From H2-BAC3 sp045863035 (GTDB lineage: Bacteria > Bacteroidota > Ignavibacteria > Ignavibacteriales > Ignavibacteriaceae), in NCBI GenBank assembly GCA_045863035.1, contig BTUV01000093.1:1-11802 (forward strand): a stretch of DNA of 11,802 bases, in the 5' to 3' direction. A model generated the notes under the pieces. It had not been told where the DNA came from and made no database searches. It saw nothing but the letters and a program-made list of their open reading frames with translations. The position numbers and the translations under genes were made by a program. Of the stretch, positions 1 to 5,403 are shown piece by piece; within the stretch, counting starts at the first letter, position 1, and every line of letters begins with the position of its first letter.

Positions 1-2
1 GC

Positions 3-92
3 GAAAAGCTCTCCCGCATGACCAAACAGGAAATTGTTGAGTATTTCAGGAAGGTTCAACGGGAGAGTCCGGTTAAACCAAGTGCAAAGTAA
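3..92 (+). CDS. C-terminal fragment of an unidentified protein
   Basis: An open frame enters from the left edge and ends at tandem stops TAA TAA (90-95). It gives 29 residues, EKLSRMTKQEIVEYF at the start and a Lys/Pro/Ser-rich end. The charged, helix-prone composition (Lys, Glu, Arg) suits the tail of a real protein, but there is not enough to name a family. The start and almost all of the gene lie outside the window. The next gene downstream is on the opposite strand and converges on it, with about 100 bases between the two stops and no clear T-rich terminator on either strand. Confidence 0.5.
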   Translation, partial: EKLSRMTKQEIVEYFRKVQRESPVKPSAK

Positions 93-170
93 TAAGACGA
101 ATCTTACTTCACCCTCTCCCGCCTGATCTTCTTAATCCGCAAAAACCGTCTTGTAACCCACCCAATCCGT

Positions 171-188
171 CTGGAATGTGTTTTCCAG
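171..188. repeat. Short inverted repeat between converging genes
   Basis: CTGGAA (171-176) and TTCCAG (183-188) can form a 6-bp stem with a 6-nt loop. It lies just past the stop of the minus-strand gene, where a terminator would be expected, but no T run follows on either strand. It may be a weak termination or processing hairpin, or chance. Apart from this I see nothing of note between 93 and 194. Confidence 0.25.
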
Positions 189-194
189 TCGTGA

Positions 195-1031
195 TTACTT
201 CAACAGAACCATCTTCTTTGTTAACTGATGGCCGCTGCCTCTGAGTGAGTAAAAGTAAATACCGGAGGGGAGGTTAAATCCGCGCTCGTCTTTACCGTCC
301 CAGGAGATCTCATGACTGCCTTCAGGGAGATTTTCCTGAACAAGTGTTCTGATCAGGCGGCCTTCTACATTATATATCTCAACGGAAACCTGCCGGCTCT
401 TTTCCAGATTAAACCGGATGACGGTAGAGGGGTTAAAGGGATTCGGGAAATTCTGATTCAGGACAAAGCCGCGCGGGGTTGTTTCCCTCATATCGGTGGT
501 GACTCCGGTGCTGTAAACTTCATACTGATAGGTGCCGTTATAGGGGAAGGTGTAGCTGTAAAATGAGCAGTCAAGCACTCCGTCATTATCCAGATCGGAG
601 ATTGCGGGCTCAGAATACCAGGTATTATTGTCTTTCCGCTCAAATATGGTGCTTCCGTCAACCATGCTGAATATCTTAAAGCCCTGCCGGTACGCGCTTG
701 AATTACCGGTGTAGGAGAGTATATAGAAATCCGTGTAATTGTCGCCGTTAAGATCAGTCATTAAGCTGTAAACATAATATCCGGCAAGCTGCTCTTCCGG
801 AGTAAAGACATGGGTATAGGTGATTGCATTCGAGAATGTGCCGCCGGTGATTCGGAACTGTATGGTGTCCAGGTAATACATCCGGCTTTTCCAGTTGTCG
901 CCGTCTTTTTCGAAATTTAACCAGCCGGAAGCAGTAGCACCTGGAATGGGAGAACTGGTGAATGTGCCGGTGAAGTTCTGTGCGCGGCCAATGAAGGTAA
1001 TGAAGAGGAGGAAAAAAGCGAATTTTTGCAT
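195..1031 (-). CDS. Secreted protein with type IX sorting tail (Por_Secre_tail)
   Basis: A 278-aa protein. I take the ATG at 1031 rather than the GTG at 1043, because it puts the signal peptide (MQKFAFFLLFITFIGRAQ) at the very N-terminus. Two acidic loops, DLNGDNYTD (residues 93-101) and DLDNDGVLD (146-154), resemble calcium-binding FG-GAP/VCBS-type repeats, so the middle may be part of a beta-propeller-like or adhesin-like fold, though it is too short for a full propeller. Residues 190-278 carry LNQNFPNPFNPST, then an FlgD-like Ig fold ending in SGIYFYSL...KKMVLLK. In Ignavibacteria and Bacteroidota this is the C-terminal sorting domain recognised by the type IX secretion system. The protein is therefore probably exported across the outer membrane and released or anchored at the surface. 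The substrate or partner is unknown. The gene stands alone on the minus strand, divergent from arsC. No Shine-Dalgarno sequence is evident. Confidence 0.88.
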   Translation of the reverse strand: MQKFAFFLLFITFIGRAQNFTGTFTSSPIPGATASGWLNFEKDGDNWKSRMYYLDTIQFRITGGTFSNAITYTHVFTPEEQLAGYYVYSLMTDLNGDNYTDFYILSYTGNSSAYRQGFKIFSMVDGSTIFERKDNNTWYSEPAISDLDNDGVLDCSFYSYTFPYNGTYQYEVYSTGVTTDMRETTPRGFVLNQNFPNPFNPSTVIRFNLEKSRQVSVEIYNVEGRLIRTLVQENLPEGSHEISWDGKDERGFNLPSGIYFYSLRGSGHQLTKKMVLLK

Positions 1032-1121
1032 GTCAGTAAACACTAAGAGAATTTTTGAATAAAATAACTTCTTTAAACAATCACTAAAACCGTGCCAAAA
1101 ACTAAGAAAAAAAATAATCAG

Positions 1122-1152
1122 TTAGGTAATCAGATGAATTTTCTTATATTTC
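1122..1152 (+). promoter_or_regulatory. Weak candidate promoter for arsC
   Basis: TATATTTC (1145-1152) matches six of six informative positions short of the last in the Bacteroidota TAnnTTTG -10 element. Seventeen bases upstream lies TTAGGT (1122-1127), a poor -35. It is placed 25 bases before the arsC start. No palindromic ArsR-type operator is recognisable around it. The call rests mainly on position and the -10 match. Confidence 0.25.
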
Positions 1153-1177
1153 GGCAGACAACGAAATGAATTAAGGT

Positions 1178-1600
1178 ATGAAAAAAAGAGTATTGTTCGT
1201 CTGCATCCATAACAGCGCCCGAAGCCAGATGGCAGAGGCGTTTTTGAATCTGCACGGCGGTGATCGTTACATGGCTGAAAGCGCCGGCATTGAACCGGGG
1301 AAACTGAACCCGGTAGTGGTTGAAGTGATGAAGGAAAAGGGGATAGATATCTCCCAAAACCGAACAAAAAGTGTGGATGAATTTCTTGAGAAGGGCGATA
1401 TCTTCGACTATGTAATAACCGTCTGTGATGAAACCAGCGCGGAGCGATGCCCCACCTTCCCCGGCGGTGCAAAGCGACTGCATTGGGGCTTCAGAGACCC
1501 GTCAGCATTGCAGGGAAGCTGGGATGAGAAACTGGCAGAGACACGAGTGGTTAGGGATGAGATTGAGGGGAAGGTGAGTGAGTGGGTTGACAATAAATGA
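1178..1600 (+). CDS. arsC: Arsenate reductase, thioredoxin-coupled type
   Basis: A 140-aa protein of the low-molecular-weight phosphatase fold that reduces arsenate to arsenite in the cytoplasm. The phosphate-binding loop CIHNSARS holds nucleophile Cys9 and Arg15 (CX5R). Cys83 and Cys91 in TVCDETSAERCP are the pair that passes the disulfide outward in the Staphylococcus aureus/Bacillus ArsC class, with electrons finally from thioredoxin. FRDPSA (105-110) supplies the general-acid Asp107 in the usual DP motif. Length and motif order are normal and all three redox cysteines are present, so this is unlikely to be a plain tyrosine phosphatase. The start ATG follows TTAAGG closely, so ribosome binding is weak or SD-independent. 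Its expected partner, the ACR3 permease, lies 2.27 kb downstream beyond an AT-rich insertion. No arsR is seen in the window. Confidence 0.95.
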   Translation: MKKRVLFVCIHNSARSQMAEAFLNLHGGDRYMAESAGIEPGKLNPVVVEVMKEKGIDISQNRTKSVDEFLEKGDIFDYVITVCDETSAERCPTFPGGAKRLHWGFRDPSALQGSWDEKLAETRVVRDEIEGKVSEWVDNK

Positions 1601-1643
1601 TGTTATTTAGGAAAAGTTAATGAAGGGATTAGTATGATTTTGC

Positions 1644-1674
1644 TTGACTTAGTGAAAAGAAAGCAGTAGTTTTA
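1644..1674 (+). promoter_or_regulatory. Promoter of the inserted module
   Basis: TTGACT (1644-1649) and TAGTTTTA (1667-1674) are separated by exactly 17 bases, the same spacing as the two rRNA promoters in this window. The bases before the -10 (AAAGCAG) also resemble the rrn P2 spacer end (AAAGCAG). Transcription would begin near 1680, some 55 bases before the small ORF at 1737. It probably drives the small gene and perhaps the whole insert, and possibly acr3 by read-through. Confidence 0.55.
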
Positions 1675-1736
1675 GTCAGAATAAATTGCTGGAGTTGATC
1701 GGGACCTGTTTGAATCTGTTGAAAAAGTAAACATAA

Positions 1737-1934
1737 ATGAAACCTTCTAAATATTTACCTGAAAAAGAACTGATAAGTGAAGTGATCAGAATCTTAACTG
1801 AAAAGTTTGGATCATTGGAGACATTCAGATTCCTTTCAATTGCCAATCGAAAAAGAAATGAGTCTGTAAAACGGCACCGCCATTGGCAAACTAAATTAAA
1901 TAAGGACAATACTTTTAAGGAAATATTCGGTTAG
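1737..1934 (+). CDS. Small antitoxin-like helical protein, 65 aa
   Basis: The protein has a hydrophobic-patterned first half, ISEVIRILTEKFGSLETFRFL (about residues 13-33), followed by a basic stretch (RKRNESVKRHRHW, 38-50) and an acidic/aromatic end (FKEIFG). The pattern 'L-x-E-x-x-G-x-x-E-T-x-R-F-L ... R-H-x-W' recalls a family of small proteins often found next to toxin genes in other bacteria. That resemblance is from memory and unproven. Most proteins of that kind are followed directly by a toxin. Here the next 220 bases hold no convincing partner, so it may be an orphan antitoxin or a DNA-binding regulator of the module. It has a good promoter at 1644-1674 but no obvious ribosome binding site. 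Confidence 0.6.
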   Translation: MKPSKYLPEKELISEVIRILTEKFGSLETFRFLSIANRKRNESVKRHRHWQTKLNKDNTFKEIFG

Positions 1935-2154
1935 AAAAATTTAAAAAGTTTCTGCGGAGCATGCGGTACACGAGTCTAAACATGTTTATAGAATTTTTTA
2001 ATGTAGCAAGAGTTATAATATCGTAAGTTATTGCAAACTCAAAAACTTTCTTCCATGTGGCATTGTAAGATGATATATTAAAAGGTTGGAGATGGTCGTT
2101 TGTAAGGAAAGTCTGGCAAATATGAAAATCCAATGAGATAATTGTACAATAAAT
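1935..2154. other. Gene-free AT-rich stretch after the antitoxin-like gene
   Basis: No convincing plus-strand gene exists: all three frames are broken by several stops. On the minus strand an open frame (about 2133 down to 1915, TTG start) encodes FHICQTFLTND near its start, but it has no ribosome binding site, no recognisable full domain, and its end overlaps the antitoxin-like gene. TACAAT (2145-2150), just before the DUF2971 start, could serve as a -10 box but has no fitting -35. The stretch may hold remains of a lost toxin gene, or an untranslated leader. Confidence 0.35.
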
Positions 2155-2763
2155 ATGAAGTTATACAAATTTCGAAGTTTAAGCGATCAATGTTCTATTA
2201 AGAAAGTTGAAGAAATTCTTTTACAGAAGCGATTTTATCTTGCATCTTGGAAAGAGTTTAATGATCCAATGGAGGGGTATTTCCAGTATTTTATCTCGAA
2301 TAATGAGCCGCTATATAATAATGCGATAAACAATGTTCTAAGCGACAAAAATGATTTGAGAATTTGTTCTTTGGCAAGGAGGTACAATCATATATTGATG
2401 TGGTCTCATTATGCCGATAATCATAAAGGAATTGCGATTGAAATTACTGTTGATAGAAAGAAAGAGAAGGAATTGTTCAAGGTTATATACAGCAAAGCAA
2501 TTCCTGAGTTGGCAGTAAATAGAAATTTAACCGCAATTGATATGTTATGTCATAAGATTAGGATTTGGTCATATGAAAATGAATATCGTTGTATTTCTAA
2601 GAAAATGCATTTTGATATTCAGAGTATTACCGGAATCTTTTTTGGTGTGCGTGTTAAATCTGAAGTCAAAGAGCAAATTATTAAATTGGTGGGCGAATCA
2701 ATACCTACCTTTGATACTAAAATTGATTTTGAAAGAAATAGAATTGTTCGGGCGCAAGGCTAA
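2155..2763 (+). CDS. DUF2971 family protein
   Basis: A 202-aa soluble protein with the hallmarks of the DUF2971 family: YKFRSLS near the N-terminus (4-10), FYLASWKEFNDPMEG (27-41), LMWSHYADNHKGIAIE (81-96) and IWSYENEYR (137-145), followed by ITGIFFGVRVKSE (158-170), where family members usually have a similar 'I-x-x-I-x-x-G' strand. The function is not established. The repeated conserved polar residues (Tyr4, Arg7, His85, Tyr86, Glu143, Arg145) suggest an active or ligand-binding site. Members often sit singly in accessory regions, sometimes near phage-defence genes. At 202 residues it is somewhat shorter than I expect for the family, but all main motifs are present, so it is probably intact. 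There is no signal peptide and no SD sequence. It is followed by a 150-base gap before the J-domain gene. Confidence 0.85.
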   Translation: MKLYKFRSLSDQCSIKKVEEILLQKRFYLASWKEFNDPMEGYFQYFISNNEPLYNNAINNVLSDKNDLRICSLARRYNHILMWSHYADNHKGIAIEITVDRKKEKELFKVIYSKAIPELAVNRNLTAIDMLCHKIRIWSYENEYRCISKKMHFDIQSITGIFFGVRVKSEVKEQIIKLVGESIPTFDTKIDFERNRIVRAQG

Positions 2764-2784
2764 TCTAATATAGTGTTTTGAATT

Positions 2785-2810
2785 TTTCTTATTGAATATT
2801 TAATAAGAAA
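2785..2810. repeat. AT-rich inverted repeat between DUF2971 and J-domain genes
   Basis: TTTCTTATT (2785-2793) pairs perfectly with AATAAGAAA (2802-2810) around an 8-nt loop. It lies 22 bases after the DUF2971 stop and could act as a weak terminator or RNA-stabilising hairpin, although no clean T run follows. The rest of 2764-2913 is very AT-rich. TTGATA (2841-2846) with TAAATA (2862-2867) at 15 bases spacing is only a poor promoter match for the J-domain gene. Confidence 0.35.
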
Positions 2811-2913
2811 TATAGGTCTTTTAAAATATGAATATATTTTTTGATATTTAACTTTAACGGATAAATACGGTTTTACAAAACCCCTCAAAAACTTTGAAAT
2901 TATATAGTTTTAA

Positions 2914-3600
2914 ATGAATGAAGTAAATAAACATATCAAACGTATAAATATAGCGGGATATGTTGTTGCTACATGGTCTGTTCTTATTACTTTTTTGTCA
3001 TTCTTGGCATTAGAAAAGGAATTTATTGAAATTTCTGGTACATTGTTCGTTTTAGGACTGATCGAGATAGTAGTGCTTTTTATTTTATCTGCTGGTGTTA
3101 CTTTGAAGCATTATAAGTTTCTTTGGGTAATACTTTTTATACTAACTGTTGACACAATTGGGGCATTAATTGTTAGTGTTTCTGGAAACATTGCGATATT
3201 TTTGAGAGTTTTAGTAATATCATTTGTTCTTAATGGTTTGCGCAGCGCGATCTTGCTCAAAGATCCATCACATTTTAATCAAAACAAGAAATTTTCTCAT
3301 TCGGATGACGCAAAAAATACGTCTAGTAAGCAGGGGTATTATAAGAAATCTAAATCCGCACATGAAGAAAAGCAAAAGAAAGATTTTAATTCGATTGAAG
3401 ATTATTATTTGTATATTTTAAATGTACAAAGGTATTCATCGGGGGAAGAAATTAAAAGGGCATATAAAAAGTTAATTAAAAATAGCCATCCTGATAGATT
3501 TGAGCATTTAGGCAAGGAATTTCGAGACATTGCTGAAGCGAAAACTAAACTAATTAACGAAGCATTTGAATATTTTAAGAAAAAATTTAAATTAAACTAG
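2914..3600 (+). CDS. Membrane-anchored J-domain (DnaJ-like) protein
   Basis: A 228-aa protein in two parts. Residues 10-115 contain about four hydrophobic membrane helices (roughly 14-32, 42-62, 69-89 and 92-112). A polar Ser/Lys/His-rich linker follows (118-158), then a C-terminal J domain (about 162-225). The J domain has EEIKRAYKKLIKNSHPDRF with the essential His-Pro-Asp at 192-194, needed to stimulate DnaK ATPase, and ends in the usual helix IV (INEAFEYFKKK). No Gly/Phe region or zinc-finger domain is present, so it is a class III co-chaperone that would recruit DnaK to the inner membrane, cytoplasmic side. What it presents to DnaK is unknown. It differs from DjlA, which has one N-terminal helix and a TerB-like domain. 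The neighbouring 2-helix protein starts 11 bases after its stop, so the two are probably made and possibly work together. Confidence 0.82.
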   Translation: MNEVNKHIKRINIAGYVVATWSVLITFLSFLALEKEFIEISGTLFVLGLIEIVVLFILSAGVTLKHYKFLWVILFILTVDTIGALIVSVSGNIAIFLRVLVISFVLNGLRSAILLKDPSHFNQNKKFSHSDDAKNTSSKQGYYKKSKSAHEEKQKKDFNSIEDYYLYILNVQRYSSGEEIKRAYKKLIKNSHPDRFEHLGKEFRDIAEAKTKLINEAFEYFKKKFKLN

Positions 3601-3611
3601 TGAGGTGTAAG

Positions 3612-3842
3612 ATGATGACAAGCAAAAATGATTTTCCACAGAATCATAAGTCAAAAAATATCAAGAAAAGCTTTGTTGAGAAAAACAAAGTTGGCATAAT
3701 GGTTTTTACTATATTCATATTATATGATTTCTTGAGAAGTGGAAATTTGGTTTCAATACTTATTGATATTCCAATTGCATTGTTGTTTGGTTTTGTTGTT
3801 CAAAAGATTTTTGATTATTTGCGCAAATACTTTTCATCCTAA
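3612..3842 (+). CDS. Small two-helix membrane protein, 76 aa
   Basis: I recognise no family. The GTG at 3600 overlaps the previous stop, but the GAGG at 3602-3605 fits ATG 3612 best (6-base spacing; ATG 3615 is the alternative), giving a 76-aa product. The first 27 residues are polar and basic (KNDFPQNHKSKNIKKS). Two hydrophobic segments follow, about 28-42 (VGIMVFTIFILYDF) and 46-66 (LVSILIDIPIALLFGFVV), with a basic/aromatic tail. The positive flanks suggest both ends in the cytoplasm. It is tightly linked to the J-domain gene, so the most natural guess is an accessory membrane subunit to it. The composition is AT-rich like the rest of the insert. Confidence 0.65.
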   Translation: MMTSKNDFPQNHKSKNIKKSFVEKNKVGIMVFTIFILYDFLRSGNLVSILIDIPIALLFGFVVQKIFDYLRKYFSS

Positions 3843-3867
3843 TTATTAAATATCTGTTCTGAATACC

Positions 3868-4950
3868 ATGTCCATCCTAACCAAAAAACTTTCCTTTTTA
3901 GACCGCTACCTTACTCTCTGGATTTTTCTGGCGATGTTTGCGGGCGTTTTCAGCGGGTATCTGTTCCCCGGTATTGTAGATTTCTGGAACTCGTTTCAGA
4001 GCGGCACTACCAATATCCCCATTGCCATCGGGCTTATCCTGATGATGTATCCTCCGCTGGCTAAGGTGAAATATGAGGAGCTTGGTGATGTTTTTAATAA
4101 TACCCGTGTGCTCGTGCTTTCGCTTATTCAGAACTGGGTGATCGGCCCGGTGCTCATGTTTGTTCTAGCGGTGGTTTTTCTGCAGGACTACCCTGAATAT
4201 ATGGCAGGGCTGATCATGATCGGGCTTGCGCGCTGCATCGCCATGGTCATCGTCTGGAATGAACTGGCAAAAGGTGATACGGAGTACGCCGCCGGTCTGG
4301 TTGCGTTTAACTCGGTATTTCAGGTGCTGTTCTTTTCCGTCTATGCGTATATATTCCTGACCGTGCTGCCGGAGTGGCTCGGGCTGCAGACCTTTGCGGT
4401 GGATATTACCATAGGCCAGATAGCAGAGAGTGTATTTATTTATCTGGGTATTCCGTTCCTTGCCGGTATGATAACCCGCTTTACCATGCTGCGGCTGAAG
4501 GATAAAACCTGGTACGAGAAAAAGTTCATCCCGGCTATATCTCCCATAACGCTGATTGCACTGCTTTTTACTATTGTTGTGATGTTTTCGCTCAAGGGGG
4601 AGTATATTGTTAAAATCCCGTTTGATGTGGTCCGGATTGCCATTCCGCTGGTGATTTATTTTGTGGTGATGTTCCTTATTTCATTTTATATGGGGAAGAA
4701 GATCGGGGCGGATTACTCCAAGACTGCCACGCTTTCCTTCACGGCTGCCAGTAATAATTTTGAGCTGGCTATTGCAGTTGCCATCGCTGTATTCGGGATA
4801 AACTCCGGTGAGGCATTTGCTGCGGTCATCGGGCCGTTGGTGGAGGTTCCAGTGTTGATCGGGCTTGTCGGGGTGGCATTGTGGATTCAGAAGAAGTATT
4901 TTCCCAACCCGGAGGAGGGTATGGTCAAACCGCCGGATGTTTGTCCGTAG
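3868..4950 (+). CDS. acr3: ACR3-family arsenite efflux permease
   Basis: A 360-aa inner-membrane carrier with about ten hydrophobic helices that exports arsenite using the proton gradient. Family hallmarks: PLAKVKYEEL (63-72), GLARCIAMVIVWN (119-131) with Cys123, the helix-4 cysteine essential in characterised ACR3 proteins, NNFELAIAVAIAVFG (296-310), and GPLVEVPVLIGLV (322-334) with the conserved membrane Glu326. Length matches typical bacterial ACR3 (about 350-360), so it is complete. It is distinct from the unrelated ArsB antiporter, a name sometimes also used for it. GC content is clearly higher than the preceding four genes, like arsC. It probably once followed arsC directly; it now starts 25 bases after the inserted small membrane gene, without a visible SD or own promoter. 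It ends before the 19-bp-arm palindrome. Confidence 0.95.
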   Translation: MSILTKKLSFLDRYLTLWIFLAMFAGVFSGYLFPGIVDFWNSFQSGTTNIPIAIGLILMMYPPLAKVKYEELGDVFNNTRVLVLSLIQNWVIGPVLMFVLAVVFLQDYPEYMAGLIMIGLARCIAMVIVWNELAKGDTEYAAGLVAFNSVFQVLFFSVYAYIFLTVLPEWLGLQTFAVDITIGQIAESVFIYLGIPFLAGMITRFTMLRLKDKTWYEKKFIPAISPITLIALLFTIVVMFSLKGEYIVKIPFDVVRIAIPLVIYFVVMFLISFYMGKKIGADYSKTATLSFTAASNNFELAIAVAIAVFGINSGEAFAAVIGPLVEVPVLIGLVGVALWIQKKYFPNPEEGMVKPPDVCP

Positions 4951-5002
4951 GGCATTACCAAAAAATTTCCCGCAAATTGTCGCAGAAAATTGACGGAGAA
5001 AG

Positions 5003-5042
5003 ATTTCAATAGCTCCCGGTTTTAACCGGGAGCTATTGAAAT
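5003..5042. repeat. Perfect palindrome with 19-bp arms
   Basis: Left arm ATTTCAATAGCTCCCGGTT (5003-5021) and its exact reverse complement (5024-5042) are separated by only TT. It begins 52 bases after the acr3 stop and would form a very stable hairpin in RNA. It has no following T run, so if it ends transcription it is not a textbook terminator. GATTTCAAT recurs at 5062-5070, just before the N gap. The CTCCCGG/CCGGGAG core and its position by an assembly gap suggest a dispersed REP-like element that occurs many times in the genome. That is inference. Confidence 0.75.
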
Positions 5043-5080
5043 GAGAAATCGGAAATTTTTGGATTTCAATCAATCCACGT

Positions 5081-5180
5081 NNNNNNNNNNNNNNNNNNNN
5101 NNNNNNNNNNNNNNNNNNNNNNNNNNNNNNNNNNNNNNNNNNNNNNNNNNNNNNNNNNNNNNNNNNNNNNNNNNNNNNNN
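5081..5180. other. Assembly gap, 100 N
   Basis: Exactly 100 unknown bases, the conventional filler for a gap of unknown length. Sequence here is a scaffold join, so order is inferred from read pairs or a reference, and the amount missing is unknown. Flanking palindromes and tandem repeats probably caused the break. An insertion sequence or a gene could be hidden inside. Confidence 0.97.
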
Positions 5181-5205
5181 GGGGAATCGGATTTCTACCA
5201 ATTTA

Positions 5206-5222
5206 CGACTCCTCCGGAGTCG
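5206..5222. repeat. CTCC/GGAG hairpin
   Basis: CGACTCC (5206-5212), loop TCC, GGAGTCG (5216-5222) form a 7-bp stem just right of the gap, followed by AAAAA. With the palindrome at 5003-5042 it brackets the gap. Both share a CTCC...GGAG core, consistent with one family of REP-like elements. It could also be a weak terminator for something lost in the gap. Confidence 0.5.
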
Positions 5223-5227
5223 GAAAA

Positions 5228-5318
5228 ATTCACAATTCACCATTCACAATTCACAATTCACCATTCACCATTCACAATTCACCATTCACAATTCATATTT
5301 CATACTTCATAATTCATA
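5228..5318. repeat. Heptanucleotide tandem repeat, 13 units
   Basis: Thirteen consecutive 7-base units: nine of ATTCACA or ATTCACC followed by four decaying units (ATTCATA, TTTCATA, CTTCATA, ATTCATA). The pattern is strictly in phase over 91 bases. A reading frame through it yields a low-complexity peptide (SQFTIHN repeats) that crosses the N gap and has no support as a gene. Heptad tandem repeats of this kind occur between genes in several bacterial groups (the STRR repeats of cyanobacteria are a known case). Copy number is likely to vary between strains and assemblies. Confidence 0.9.
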
Positions 5319-5343
5319 CTTAATTAATGATATAGTAAGAAAC

Positions 5344-5373
5344 TTGGATTATTTCTATCTTTAGAGCTAATTT
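5344..5373 (+). promoter_or_regulatory. Candidate promoter for the envelope gene cluster
   Basis: TTGGAT (5344-5349) and TAATTT (5368-5373) lie 18 bases apart and 30 bases before the kdsC start. An alternative -10, TATCTTTA (5356-5363), fits TAnnTTTG better except at the last base but has no -35 at the right distance. Since the cluster starts here after a gene-free stretch, a promoter is expected, but which motif is used is uncertain. Confidence 0.25.
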
Positions 5374-5403
5374 ATTCAGAATTCACTTAGCACCGGACTG
5401 GCC

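Larger units (their letters stand above)
1601..3867 (+). other. AT-rich accessory module splitting the arsC-acr3 pair
   Basis: Between arsC and acr3 lie four genes unrelated to arsenic. Base composition shifts sharply: one sampled 60-base line in the DUF2971 gene has 20 G+C (33%) against 35 (58%) in a sampled acr3 line. The genes are Lys/Ile/Asn/Phe-rich. The block has its own promoter (1644-1674) and no strong terminator before acr3, which starts 25 bases after the last inserted gene. No transposase, integrase, terminal inverted repeats or target duplication could be found at the edges, so the mechanism of acquisition is unknown. That it is an insertion is inferred from composition and from the interruption of a common functional pair. 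Confidence 0.6.

Noticed and set aside
312..566. Plus-strand frame inside the type IX cargo gene
   Set aside because: Antisense shadow of a gene with clear signal peptide and sorting tail.
1122..1593. Three minus-strand frames over arsC
   Set aside because: Shadows of arsC, whose motifs and length are clear.
1915..2133. Minus-strand frame of 72 codons with FHICQTFLTND
   Set aside because: TTG start, no ribosome binding site, no full domain, and overlap with the antitoxin-like gene; kept only as a possible relic in the findings.
5228..5318. Possible CRISPR array
   Set aside because: The 7-base units are directly adjacent with no spacers and no cas genes nearby; it is a simple tandem repeat.
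5041..5364. Open frame of 107 codons with SQFTIHN repeats
   Set aside because: It crosses 100 N and is produced by the heptanucleotide repeat; no ribosome binding site or domain.
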